A stretch of 11,963 nt of DNA, from assembly GCA_002452555.1 (NCBI GenBank), contig DKER01000014.1, positions 1 to 11,963 on the forward strand, read 5' to 3'. The position numbers were made by a program, and so were the translations under genes. Below the pieces are notes generated by a model. It was not told where the DNA came from and ran no database searches. It was given only the letters and a program-made list of their open reading frames with translations. This document shows positions 1-6,591 of this stretch, piece after piece (within the stretch, counting starts at the first letter, position 1; every line of letters starts with the position of its first letter). Origin of the DNA: Fidelibacterota bacterium UBA6817 (GTDB lineage: Bacteria > Fidelibacterota > Fidelibacteria > Fidelibacterales > Fidelibacteraceae).

Positions 1-7
1 AGGACTA

Positions 8-280
8 ATGTCTACATTAACGTCAGAAGACAAGAAAAAAATGATTGTTGAATTCGGTAAGAATGAGCAGGATACAGGCAGTCCCGAAGTTCAGATTGCC
101 ATGCTGACTCAGCGGATTAAAGACCTTACCGAACATGTAAAAATTCACAAAAAAGATCATCACAACAGACGGGGACTGCAGAAACTCGTCGGACAGCGCC
201 GTGCGCTGTTAAATTATCTCATGAAAAACGATTTCAATCGGTACAGAGATATTATCAGAAAATTAGGTCTGCGTAAATAA
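8..280 (+). CDS. rpsO: 30S ribosomal protein S15
   Basis: This 90-residue protein is small-subunit ribosomal protein S15, which binds 16S rRNA in the platform region and contributes to a bridge with the 50S subunit. The length is normal for the family. The diagnostic stretch is visible at about residues 42-72: the HKKDHHNRRGL region followed by LVGQRRALLNYL. The ATG is preceded by AGGA at positions 1-4, so the ribosome binding site sits at the very edge of the window and the promoter lies outside it. The gene is followed by pnp after only 13 bases, the classical rpsO-pnp order, and no terminator fits in that gap, so the two are almost certainly co-transcribed. Confidence 0.98.
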   Translation: MSTLTSEDKKKMIVEFGKNEQDTGSPEVQIAMLTQRIKDLTEHVKIHKKDHHNRRGLQKLVGQRRALLNYLMKNDFNRYRDIIRKLGLRK

Positions 281-293
281 TTAGGAGAATGTT

Positions 294-2462
294 TTGATTT
301 CAAAAGAAAAAGAAATTAACGGAATCCATACTGTCCTGCAAACCGGTAAGGTTGCAAAGCAGGCTCATGGTTCTGTTATGGCAAGAGCCGGTGATACTAT
401 TGTTCTTGCAACGGTTGTTTCCCAGAAACAACTTCGCGAGGGAGCAGATTTTGTCCCTCTTCAGGTTGAATACCGTGAAAAATTTTATGCAAGCGGTAAA
501 ATTCCCGGCGGTTTTATCAAGCGGGAAGGAAGACCTTCAGATAGAGAAATATTATGTGCAAGGATTGTAGACAGGCAAATCAGACCGCTGCTTCCCAAAA
601 CATGGTACTATGAAACACAGATCATCATAAATGTCCTGTCGTACGATCAGGTCAATCAGGCGGATGTTTTGGCTGCTGTTGCAGCTTCTGCAGCATTATC
701 CATATCGGATATCCCCTTTGCAGGTCCTGTTGCCTCCGTTCGTATCGGGCGCGTTCAGGGTTCATTTATTGTAAATCCATCTCCGGAACAGCTGGATCAA
801 AGCGATATGGATCTGTTTGTCGCCGGGTTGAAAGACTCAATAGTTATGGTTGAGGGTGAAGCTCGGGAAATCAGTGAAAAAGACTTTCTGGAAGCCATTC
901 GCCTGGCTCAGGAATCCATCAATGAACTGGTAGATCTTCAACTGGACTTTGCTGCGGAAATCAAACCGGTAAAACGGGACGAACCCGTATTCGATGAGCT
1001 TACAGGACTCCAGGAACTGATTAAAGGCAAGATAACCGATGAAATTGATACTCTTGTTGCCATCGTTCCCAAACAGGAACGGGGAGATTTTGAAGAGGCA
1101 TTAATTACAAAGATCAGTGATGAATTGTCTGAAGAGTATCCGGATAACAAGAATACTGTTGTCGGTGTAATACATGACCTGATCAAGGACAAAGTCCGGC
1201 AGAAGATTCTGAAAGACGGTATTCGAATAGACGGCCGTAAAACAGATGAAATCCGCAATATCTGGTCAGAAGTCTCATTCTTGCCCAGAGCTCACGGATC
1301 TGCCTTGTTTACCCGGGGTGAAACGCAGGCACTTGTCGTCACAACACTGGGATCCAAGCAGGATGTTCAGATTCTGGATAACATTGACGGAGAAGGGGAG
1401 AAGCACTATATGCTTCAGTATAATTTTCCTCCTTTCTGTACCGGCGAAGCAAAAATGATCAGAGGAACCAGCCGCCGCGAAATTGGTCATGGAAACCTTG
1501 CTGAACGGGCCCTGAAAAATGTGGTCCCGGCTCATGACGCATTTCCTTATACAATTCGCGTCGTTAGTGACGTCCTTGAATCCAATGGTTCTTCATCAAT
1601 GGCCACGGTTTGCGGAGGTTGCCTTTCCCTGATGGATGCTGGGGTACCCCTTAAAAAAATGGTCAGCGGTATTGCTATGGGACTTATTACTGACGGTGAT
1701 GATTTTGCCGTATTATCCGATATTCTTGGTGATGAAGATCATTATGGCGATATGGATTTTAAAGTAGCAGGAACAGATGACGGCATTACTGCAATTCAGA
1801 TGGACCTTAAAATTCAAGGCTTGTCATACGATAAGATGGAAAAAGCGCTGGAACAGGCACGGGAAGGACGCTTGCACATTTTGAACAAAATGCGTGAGAC
1901 TATAACCGAACCCCGAAAAGAACTCAGTGAATGGGCTCCACGCATTACAACACTCCATATACCGGTTGATAAAATTGGTGCCGTTATTGGTCCGGGCGGT
2001 AAAATTATTCGTGAAATCATAGCGGCAACAGGCGTCGAAATTGATATCGAAGATGATGGTACCGTTAATATTTTTACTCATGACAGCAAAGCATCAAAAG
2101 ACGCAGAAAAAAGAGTTCTGGCACTTGTTGAAGAACCTGAAGTGGGAAAAATCTATAAAAATGCGACGGTCACTCGTCTGATGGATTTTGGTGCATTTGT
2201 GGAGTTCCTGCCGGGTAAAGAAGGCCTGGTGCACATTTCCGAACTCAAATGGGAACGTGTTGAAAAAGTCAGTGATGTTCTGAATGTTGGAGACATTACG
2301 GATGTCAAACTCTTTGAGATTGATCGGCAGGGACGTTTGAATCTGAGTATCAAACGGCTTACCGAACCTCCGGAAGGTTACCGCACTGAGAACAGGGAAA
2401 GACCATCCTCTGACCGGAAACCCGGCGGTTTCAGGAGAAATGACAATAACAGACGTCGTTAA
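294..2462 (+). CDS. pnp: Polynucleotide phosphorylase (PNPase)
   Basis: PNPase is a 3'-5' phosphorolytic exoribonuclease and degradosome component that releases nucleoside diphosphates from RNA. The 722 residues show the full family layout: a first RNase PH domain (about 10-140), a helical linker domain, a second RNase PH domain (about 310-540), a KH domain with GPGG at 566-569, and an S1 domain (about 618-688). The acidic catalytic site is intact in GDEDHYGDMDFK (D482, D488, K490, equivalent to E. coli D486, D492, K494). The tail after residue 690 is disordered-looking and rich in Arg and Asn. The start is TTG, chosen because AGGAG at 283-287 lies 6 bases upstream; the ATG at 289 runs into a stop after one codon. 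The gap to rpsO is too short for the structured autoregulatory leader of E. coli pnp. Confidence 0.98.
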   Translation: MISKEKEINGIHTVLQTGKVAKQAHGSVMARAGDTIVLATVVSQKQLREGADFVPLQVEYREKFYASGKIPGGFIKREGRPSDREILCARIVDRQIRPLLPKTWYYETQIIINVLSYDQVNQADVLAAVAASAALSISDIPFAGPVASVRIGRVQGSFIVNPSPEQLDQSDMDLFVAGLKDSIVMVEGEAREISEKDFLEAIRLAQESINELVDLQLDFAAEIKPVKRDEPVFDELTGLQELIKGKITDEIDTLVAIVPKQERGDFEEALITKISDELSEEYPDNKNTVVGVIHDLIKDKVRQKILKDGIRIDGRKTDEIRNIWSEVSFLPRAHGSALFTRGETQALVVTTLGSKQDVQILDNIDGEGEKHYMLQYNFPPFCTGEAKMIRGTSRREIGHGNLAERALKNVVPAHDAFPYTIRVVSDVLESNGSSSMATVCGGCLSLMDAGVPLKKMVSGIAMGLITDGDDFAVLSDILGDEDHYGDMDFKVAGTDDGITAIQMDLKIQGLSYDKMEKALEQAREGRLHILNKMRETITEPRKELSEWAPRITTLHIPVDKIGAVIGPGGKIIREIIAATGVEIDIEDDGTVNIFTHDSKASKDAEKRVLALVEEPEVGKIYKNATVTRLMDFGAFVEFLPGKEGLVHISELKWERVEKVSDVLNVGDITDVKLFEIDRQGRLNLSIKRLTEPPEGYRTENRERPSSDRKPGGFRRNDNNRRR

Positions 2463-3678
2463 GTCTAACTTAAATAACGGCCTGACTCTTGTTACGGAAA
2501 ACATCCCCGATTCACCATCAACAGCAGTCGGGGTAATTGTCAAGGCCGGTTCAATTCATGAGCGATACGGATTATCCGGTATCGCTCATTTTGTTGAACA
2601 TCTTGTTTTTAAAGGATCTTTAAACAGGTCTTCATTTAATATTGTCGATGCAATTGAATCCAAAGGCGGTTATATCAACGCATATACTGAAAAAGATCTG
2701 ACGACTTTCTTTGCCCGTGTGTTGCCCCGGGACGTTAAATATGCCCTGGATATATTATGTGATATGATTTTTTTTCCGGAATTTACAAATGCCAATATTC
2801 AACAGGAAAAATCTGTCATCATTGAGGAAATCAATGATTTTACGGATACGCCGCAGGATTATGCCAATGAAACCTTCATACAGAAACTGTATCCCGGTCA
2901 CTCATTTGGAACATATATTTTAGGGACAAGGAAAAGCATTAAATCAATCGAAAGAAAGGATATCCTGAATTTTCATCATCAATATTATCGCCCCTCCAAT
3001 ACTGTCATTGTGATCAGCGGCGCCGTCAGTCATCATGATATCCTGGATTATCTGAATAATCTGTCTTATACAGCAACGGTCAATTCTGTTGAAAATATAT
3101 GGACAAAACCTATAAAGATCAGTGAAGGCAAGGAATGGATTGAAAAAGATGATATTGGCCAGGCTCATCTTGTATACGGCTGCCATTTTGATGATACGGA
3201 TCGTATCCAAAAATATAATCTGGCCCTGATCCAATTAATCCTTTCAGGCGGAATGTCTTCCAGACTGTTTCAGAATATTCGGGAGAAATTCGGATTTGTA
3301 TATTCAATAGAATCGTCGATTGATTCATTTGCCCGGTGTGGCGTTTTCACGGTTTATACCGGTGTTGAAACAAATAAAATGGAATTTGTTAAAGAATTGA
3401 TAAAAAAAGAACTGACCTCCATTACGGCAGACAGTATTTCTGATACGGAACTTCAGCGGATAAAAATGCAATTTGTGGGACACCTTATTATTAATTTGGA
3501 AAATCTTGAAAACCGAATGGAAAGACTGGGACGACATGTCATTCAGTATGATACATATCTCTCACCGGCTGAAACGATAGAAATTATTAACCGTATTTCA
3601 CGGGAAGATTTAACAAAGGCAATGAGCTTACTGAATAATTTGTCGCGATATAATACTTTCTCATTGATTCCCCGGTAA
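2440..3678 (+). CDS. M16-family zinc metallopeptidase (processing-peptidase-like)
   Basis: This 412-residue protein is a single-copy-length M16B peptidase, related to mitochondrial processing peptidase and Bacillus MlpA/YmxG. The inverted zinc motif HFVEH (H50, E53, H54) is present, and the third ligand is a Glu of the IIEEI motif at 129-130, the expected spacing downstream. The C-terminal half carries the substrate-binding Arg/Tyr pair in SRLFQNIREKFGFVYS (R281, Y288), so both halves look functional. No signal peptide is seen, so it is probably cytoplasmic. The start codon lies inside the pnp 3' end, giving a 23-base overlap in a different frame, and its AGGAG (2433-2437) is only 2 bases from the ATG. 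No alternative start was found within the next 20 codons. An M16 peptidase after pnp is a recurrent bacterial arrangement; the substrate is unknown. Confidence 0.95.
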   Translation: MTITDVVKSNLNNGLTLVTENIPDSPSTAVGVIVKAGSIHERYGLSGIAHFVEHLVFKGSLNRSSFNIVDAIESKGGYINAYTEKDLTTFFARVLPRDVKYALDILCDMIFFPEFTNANIQQEKSVIIEEINDFTDTPQDYANETFIQKLYPGHSFGTYILGTRKSIKSIERKDILNFHHQYYRPSNTVIVISGAVSHHDILDYLNNLSYTATVNSVENIWTKPIKISEGKEWIEKDDIGQAHLVYGCHFDDTDRIQKYNLALIQLILSGGMSSRLFQNIREKFGFVYSIESSIDSFARCGVFTVYTGVETNKMEFVKELIKKELTSITADSISDTELQRIKMQFVGHLIINLENLENRMERLGRHVIQYDTYLSPAETIEIINRISREDLTKAMSLLNNLSRYNTFSLIPR

Positions 3679-3723
3679 ATACTCTAACGTCTTTATGCCG
3701 ATTGTTCTATAATATTCAAAATC

Positions 3724-3762
3724 ATTACACTTGATAAAATATTTTTACTAAAATAGTGTAAT
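3724..3762. promoter_or_regulatory. Long inverted repeat upstream of the MerR-family gene (candidate operator)
   Basis: ATTACACT at 3724-3731 and AGTGTAAT at 3755-3762 form a perfect 8-bp inverted repeat around a 23-base AT-rich spacer. Extending outward to 15-base arms, 12 of 15 positions still match. The spacer is too long and no T-run follows, so an intrinsic terminator is unlikely. A weak sigma70-like promoter, TTGATA (3731-3736), 17 bases, TAGTGT (3754-3759), overlaps both arms. The dyad lies 54 bases before the MerR-family start, which suggests autoregulation, but this is inferred from position only. Confidence 0.5.
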
Positions 3763-3816
3763 ATTGTTGATTATCAGCGTCTTAATTCGTACGTTTAAAG
3801 AAAAGGTTCAAGGGTA

Positions 3817-4293
3817 ATGACTTTGCCAAAGATTAAAAAGCTCTACTATTCTATCAGTGAAGTCAGCAAAATGACGGATGTAAAACAGCCTACACTCCGT
3901 TATTGGGAAAATGAATTCTCTATCCTTCAGCCTGGAAAAAACAGTGCAGGAAACCGGGTTTATAAAGAGTATGATATAAAGCTCATCCATTTCATCAAGA
4001 CACTGCTTTATTCAAGAAAACTAACCATCAACGGTGCCATCGATTATATTAATCAGCTAATGAACAGCAATGAACTGAATTCCCAGCTGCAATTATATTC
4101 AATAGAAGGCCTTGTTAATCATGAACAAAGCACCGCAGAAAATACAACTCCCGTTGAAGAAGACGTAAAAGTTATTGATAACGAAACAAACGACGGTTCC
4201 GAAGACAGGATAATTCTCCTTTTATCAAAAATTAATCAAGAGATACACAATTTAACCACGTACCTCAATGAATTTCTCAAGGAATTGAATTGA
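3817..4293 (+). CDS. MerR-family transcriptional regulator
   Basis: This 158-residue protein has an N-terminal MerR-type winged helix-turn-helix at about residues 10-80. The diagnostic run is YYSISEVSKMTDVKQPTLRYW, then NRVYKEYDIKLIHFIKTLL and a GAIDYI wing/helix segment. The pattern with RYWENEF resembles the short MerR proteins common in FCB-group and deltaproteobacterial genomes. After the DNA-binding domain comes an acidic low-complexity linker (about 105-130) and a C-terminal helix (about 130-157) that probably dimerises. No cysteine metal-site or drug-binding domain follows, so the inducer is unknown. The start is ATG; AGGG lies only 2 bases upstream, while a weaker AAAAGG at 3801-3806 is better spaced (10 bases). 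A long inverted repeat lies upstream and a tRNA gene follows 34 bases after the stop. Confidence 0.9.
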   Translation: MTLPKIKKLYYSISEVSKMTDVKQPTLRYWENEFSILQPGKNSAGNRVYKEYDIKLIHFIKTLLYSRKLTINGAIDYINQLMNSNELNSQLQLYSIEGLVNHEQSTAENTTPVEEDVKVIDNETNDGSEDRIILLLSKINQEIHNLTTYLNEFLKELN

Positions 4294-4318
4294 TTTTAGT
4301 GTAAAAAACCGGTAAAAT
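4290..4318 (+). promoter_or_regulatory. Candidate sigma70-type promoter of tRNA-Pro
   Basis: TTGATT (4290-4295) and TAAAAT (4313-4318) are separated by exactly 17 bases. The predicted start at about 4325 lies only about 3 bases before the tRNA 5' end. The -35 hexamer overlaps the stop codon of the upstream MerR-family gene (TGA at 4291-4293). The spacer contains TAGTGTAA, the same 8-mer found in the right part of the dyad upstream of that gene. Confidence 0.6.
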
Positions 4319-4327
4319 TTCACGTTT

Positions 4328-4401
4328 CGGAGCGTGGCGCAGCCCGGTAGCGTACTTGAATGGGGTTCAAGGGGTCGTAGGTTCAAATCCTATCGCTCCG
4401 A
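4328..4401 (+). tRNA. tRNA-Pro (anticodon GGG)
   Basis: The cloverleaf folds fully. The acceptor stem CGGAGCG (4328-4334) pairs with CGCTCCG (4394-4400). The D stem is GCGC (4337-4340) with GCGT (4350-4353). The anticodon stem CTTGA/TCAAG encloses the loop ATGGGGT (4360-4366), with GGG at 4362-4364. The T stem GTAGG/CCTAT encloses TTCAAAT. The overall sequence closely parallels bacterial tRNA-Pro, including the TGGCGCAGCC start and the discriminator A at 4401. The 3' CCA is not encoded (the next bases are CAG), so it must be added by CCA-adding enzyme. The GGG anticodon reads CCC and CCU. The gene appears to be a stand-alone unit with its own promoter and terminator. Confidence 0.97.
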
Positions 4402-4404
4402 CAG

Positions 4405-4429
4405 AAAAGGGACAAAACGTCCCTTTTTT
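4405..4429 (+). terminator. Intrinsic terminator after tRNA-Pro
   Basis: The stem GGGAC (4409-4413) pairs with GTCCC (4419-4423) around the loop AAAAC. The stem is flanked by AAAA on the left, and a run of six T follows at 4424-4429. The A/T flanks could extend the stem by four pairs. It lies 3 bases past the mature tRNA end. Confidence 0.88.
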
Positions 4430-4601
4430 ACTGCTATCCTGTTTTTTAAGAATGTTTAATAACTAATAATATTATAAGTAAATGAAAAAAAATAGTTGAA
4501 TTGTCAAAAGTAAAACAATAAATTTAAGTAGAAATAACAATACAATATATGATTTATGCAATACCGTGAGACAATATAACATAAAAAAAAGGAGATTTTG
4601 G
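4430..4601. other. AT-rich intergenic region with candidate promoters for the ArsR-family gene
   Basis: This stretch between the tRNA terminator and the ArsR-family gene holds no gene that I can support. Two overlapping sigma70-like promoters are visible: TTGAAT (4496-4501), 17 bases, TAAATT (4519-4524); and TTGTCA (4501-4506), 17 bases, TTAAGT (4524-4529). Either would give a leader of about 65-70 bases. The octamer ACAATATA occurs twice (4542-4549 and 4571-4578). In sequence this AT-rich, such matches may be fortuitous. Confidence 0.4.
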
Positions 4602-4991
4602 ATGGCACGATTTAATGAGGGAAATGGTAATCCGCCGGGGAAAAGACGCAATTTCTCTGAAACCAGGGATGATTTACTCTGTTCCCGTGAAGCACTGTAC
4701 AAGCTTTCATCAACGTTCAAGGTGCTGGGACATCCTGCACGGATCAAGATTTTCCGGCTTCTGGATGGTAATGAGTATTCTGTGTCAGAAATTCAGGACA
4801 TGATTGGTGAAGTGCAGCCGGTTACATCACAACATCTGAAAATTATGACGGATCATGAATTGCTAAGCAGCAGACGGAATGGTTCTTTTGTTCTCTATAC
4901 ACAGAACAAAGATAATTTTAACCGGAAAATTTCAACTCATATTGTGAACGAACTGATTGAGAATTATATGGATGTTCCGGCGGAGGATTGA
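4602..4991 (+). CDS. ArsR-family winged-helix transcriptional regulator
   Basis: This 129-residue protein carries an ArsR/SmtB-type HTH at about residues 30-100. It has the family's opening STFKVLGHPARIKIFRLL, a SVSEIQDMIG helix, the recognition helix PVTSQHLKIM (73-82) and a wing with RRNGSFVLY. The classical ELCVCDL metal site is absent and the only cysteine is C27, so this is probably not an arsenic or zinc sensor of the standard type. The N-terminal 25 residues are polar and basic, and the C-terminal helix (about 105-125) would dimerise. The ATG at 4602 is preferred because AAGGAG ends 7 bases before it; a GTG at 4566 in the same frame has no SD. The gene is followed at once by a strong hairpin and then by the acetyltransferase gene, which it might regulate, though nothing in the sequence proves this. 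Confidence 0.88.
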   Translation: MARFNEGNGNPPGKRRNFSETRDDLLCSREALYKLSSTFKVLGHPARIKIFRLLDGNEYSVSEIQDMIGEVQPVTSQHLKIMTDHELLSSRRNGSFVLYTQNKDNFNRKISTHIVNELIENYMDVPAED

Positions 4992-5020
4992 AACAGGAGA
5001 GTTTTCTCCTGTTTCCTTTC
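4990..5020 (+). terminator. Perfect 11-bp hairpin closing the ArsR-family gene (probable terminator)
   Basis: GAAACAGGAGA (4990-5000) pairs perfectly with TCTCCTGTTTC (5005-5015) around a four-base GTTT loop. The stem begins inside the stop codon (TGA, 4989-4991). The following bases are pyrimidine-rich (CTTTC) but not a clean T-run, so it may act as an imperfect terminator or as an mRNA-stabilising stem. Confidence 0.72.
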
Positions 5021-5070
5021 TTGAGTTTATAAGAATAAATTAAAACTTAAAAAAACGCGAATTTTTATTT

Positions 5071-5099
5071 TTGACGGTTTAATGATTTATTTGTATCCT
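5071..5099 (+). promoter_or_regulatory. Candidate promoter giving a leaderless acetyltransferase mRNA
   Basis: TTGACG (5071-5076) matches five of six consensus -35 bases, and TATCCT (5094-5099) follows after 17 bases. The expected start is 6-7 bases after the -10, at 5105-5106, which is the A or T of the ATG at 5105. No SD is present upstream of that ATG, consistent with leaderless translation. Confidence 0.6.
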
Positions 5100-5104
5100 T
5101 TATT

Positions 5105-5938
5105 ATGATACGTAACCGGTCCCTGCTAGACACGATATTTTTCAATATTCATCTTGACGGAAGTATTTTATGCCTTCACAGCTCTTTTTCTAAAGTAAAG
5201 CATGTGTTTATTAATCCGGATAATCTGATAGATTATTTTTTGGGGAAAGGCTGTACACTGGTTACACCTGCCCATCATTATCAACGGAGAGTCCGGTATA
5301 AACCCTCAATGAACATCCTGCAAAACGGAATAGATTCTGACAACGAATCGCACCAATCCATGGACAGGATATATACACCGGAAAATACGGAGATTTCATC
5401 GGAGATGGGGATAGTGGCAAAGCATATTCTCCTTAGGAAAGAATCATTTATTGGCTATCATCCGGAAAACGCATTTGCTTCATTGGGACCTGAAGCAGAA
5501 GCAATCATTCAATCACAATCACCCTGGAATGTTTATGCTCCGTATGATCGAATTATGACGTATGACAAAGCCTTCATCCTGCTGCTTGGTGTTGATTTAT
5601 GTAAAGCAACACCGATTCATTATGCTGAATATGTATCCGGAAGGATACCCTTTATTCGGTGGTACTGTGATGAAAATCATGTTATCCGTCCCATGCGGGT
5701 AGGAGGGTGTTCCGACGGTTTTGATTCCTGTTCCAGCGTTGTTTCACATCTAAATCAATGTAAGCCCGGAAATTCCGGATGGATTAATATTTATCCTTTC
5801 AAAGATTTTATTCATGAATTGGTTCAAATTTTCAGGCAAAACCATGAAATAACCCGATGTTCTGATCCTGAGTGTCCCAGATGCCGGGATATTCTGAAAG
5901 GGGGTCCGTTTTACTCATTTAAAAGGTATGGTGAATGA
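5105..5938 (+). CDS. AAC(3)-family (Antibiotic_NAT) N-acetyltransferase homologue
   Basis: This 277-residue protein belongs to the AAC(3)/YokD fold family, which uses acetyl-CoA to acetylate an amino group, classically N3 of aminoglycosides. Family landmarks in order: ILCLHSSFSKV (21-31, usual VHSSLSSLG), GCTLVTPA (49-56), SSEMGIVAKHILL (98-110), GYHPENAFASLG (117-128), and FILLLGVDLCKATPIHYAEY (157-176). H172 and E175 in the last fit the conserved active-site HxxE. Beyond residue 200 the protein is cysteine-rich (C202, C209, C219), ending in CSDPECPRC (C252, C257, C260), a possible metal-binding knuckle. No other start is available: an in-frame stop lies at 5072 and the next in-frame ATG is at codon 69. 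It overlaps the next gene by ATGA. The substrate is unknown; an aminoglycoside is not assured because many family members are uncharacterised. Confidence 0.85.
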   Translation: MIRNRSLLDTIFFNIHLDGSILCLHSSFSKVKHVFINPDNLIDYFLGKGCTLVTPAHHYQRRVRYKPSMNILQNGIDSDNESHQSMDRIYTPENTEISSEMGIVAKHILLRKESFIGYHPENAFASLGPEAEAIIQSQSPWNVYAPYDRIMTYDKAFILLLGVDLCKATPIHYAEYVSGRIPFIRWYCDENHVIRPMRVGGCSDGFDSCSSVVSHLNQCKPGNSGWINIYPFKDFIHELVQIFRQNHEITRCSDPECPRCRDILKGGPFYSFKRYGE

Positions 5939-6591
5939 TTGGTATTTCTAAAGATTTGCAGGATCTTTGCCCCGCTTTAAGCATAGGGTGGCTGCAAGCA
6001 CAGATCAAGAACTCATTCACTGATCATATGCTTTGGAATGAGATAGTGGCATTCATTGTGGATTTTAGGAATAAGTATAAACGGGATGAGATATCCGGGT
6101 TACCGGAGATTTGTGAAGCCCGCAAACTCTATAAATCACTCGGGAATGATCCGGCCCGTTATCGTGTTTCCAGTGAAGCACTGTTAAGACGAATTTTATC
6201 GGGTCAATCCCTCTATCCCGTTAATACATGCGTGGATATAGCGAACTATCTGTCATTACGTTATCAGTTGTCTATGTGCGTTTATGATCTGGACAAAATT
6301 CAAGGCAAAATTGTATTGCGATCCGGAAAGCAAGGCGAAACAATGAATGCTATAGGCGGTATTCAAATGAATATGGCTGCACTACCCGTTTACTCCGATG
6401 AGACAGGAATAATCGGGTCAACAACCCGGGATTCTCTTCAAACCAGTGTTCAAACTGATACAAAAATGATCCTGTTGATCGCGACTTCTTTTTCTTCAGA
6501 AACCAAATTAAAAGATGTTATGCTTTCATCAGAAAAAATTTATAATCAATATTGTGATGCAAAAATCATTCATTCCGGTATCGGCATATAA
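5935..6591 (+). CDS. Freestanding B3/4 (PheT-type tRNA-editing-like) domain protein
   Basis: This 218-residue protein resembles the B3/B4 domain of the phenylalanyl-tRNA synthetase beta subunit, which hydrolyses mischarged Tyr-tRNA(Phe). Similar freestanding proteins are widespread and mostly uncharacterised. The clearest family block is EARKLYKSLGNDPARYRVSS (61-80) continuing EALLRRIL (81-88), then the VNTCVDIANYLSLRY strand-helix (96-110), and CVYDLDKIQGKIVLR (115-129). No tRNA synthetase catalytic domain, tRNA-anticodon-binding domain or signal peptide is present. AAAAGG at 5921-5926 lies 8 bases before the ATG, and the start overlaps the upstream stop as ATGA, so the two genes are translationally coupled. 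It meets lon tail to tail with no spacer. A role in trans-editing of aminoacyl-tRNA, or hydrolysis of an amino-acid conjugate, is inferred from the fold only. Confidence 0.82.
   Translation: MIGISKDLQDLCPALSIGWLQAQIKNSFTDHMLWNEIVAFIVDFRNKYKRDEISGLPEICEARKLYKSLGNDPARYRVSSEALLRRILSGQSLYPVNTCVDIANYLSLRYQLSMCVYDLDKIQGKIVLRSGKQGETMNAIGGIQMNMAALPVYSDETGIIGSTTRDSLQTSVQTDTKMILLIATSFSSETKLKDVMLSSEKIYNQYCDAKIIHSGIGI

Noticed and set aside
281..293. An rpsO-pnp attenuator or RNase III hairpin as in E. coli
   Set aside because: The gap is only 13 bases and contains just the pnp SD; no stem can form there.
938..1258. A 106-codon open frame on the minus strand inside pnp
   Set aside because: It lies antisense to a conserved catalytic gene, has no SD and no recognisable domain; it is a shadow of the pnp reading frame.
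2094..2543. A 149-codon minus-strand open frame across the pnp/M16 junction
   Set aside because: It is antisense to the S1 domain and tail of PNPase and to the start of the peptidase. The composition is low-quality and there is no ribosome binding site or family motif.
3724..3762. The long inverted repeat as an intrinsic terminator of the M16 gene
   Set aside because: The loop would be 23 bases, the stem is AT-rich and no T-run follows the right arm; a regulatory site is a better reading.
4542..4578. Paired ACAATATA octamers 29 bases apart before the ArsR-family gene, considered as an operator
   Set aside because: They are direct rather than inverted repeats in very AT-rich sequence, with no flanking match, so chance is the simpler explanation.
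4566..4601. A GTG start extending the ArsR-family protein by 12 residues
   Set aside because: There is no SD before the GTG, and this stretch includes the strong AAGGAG that serves the ATG at 4602.
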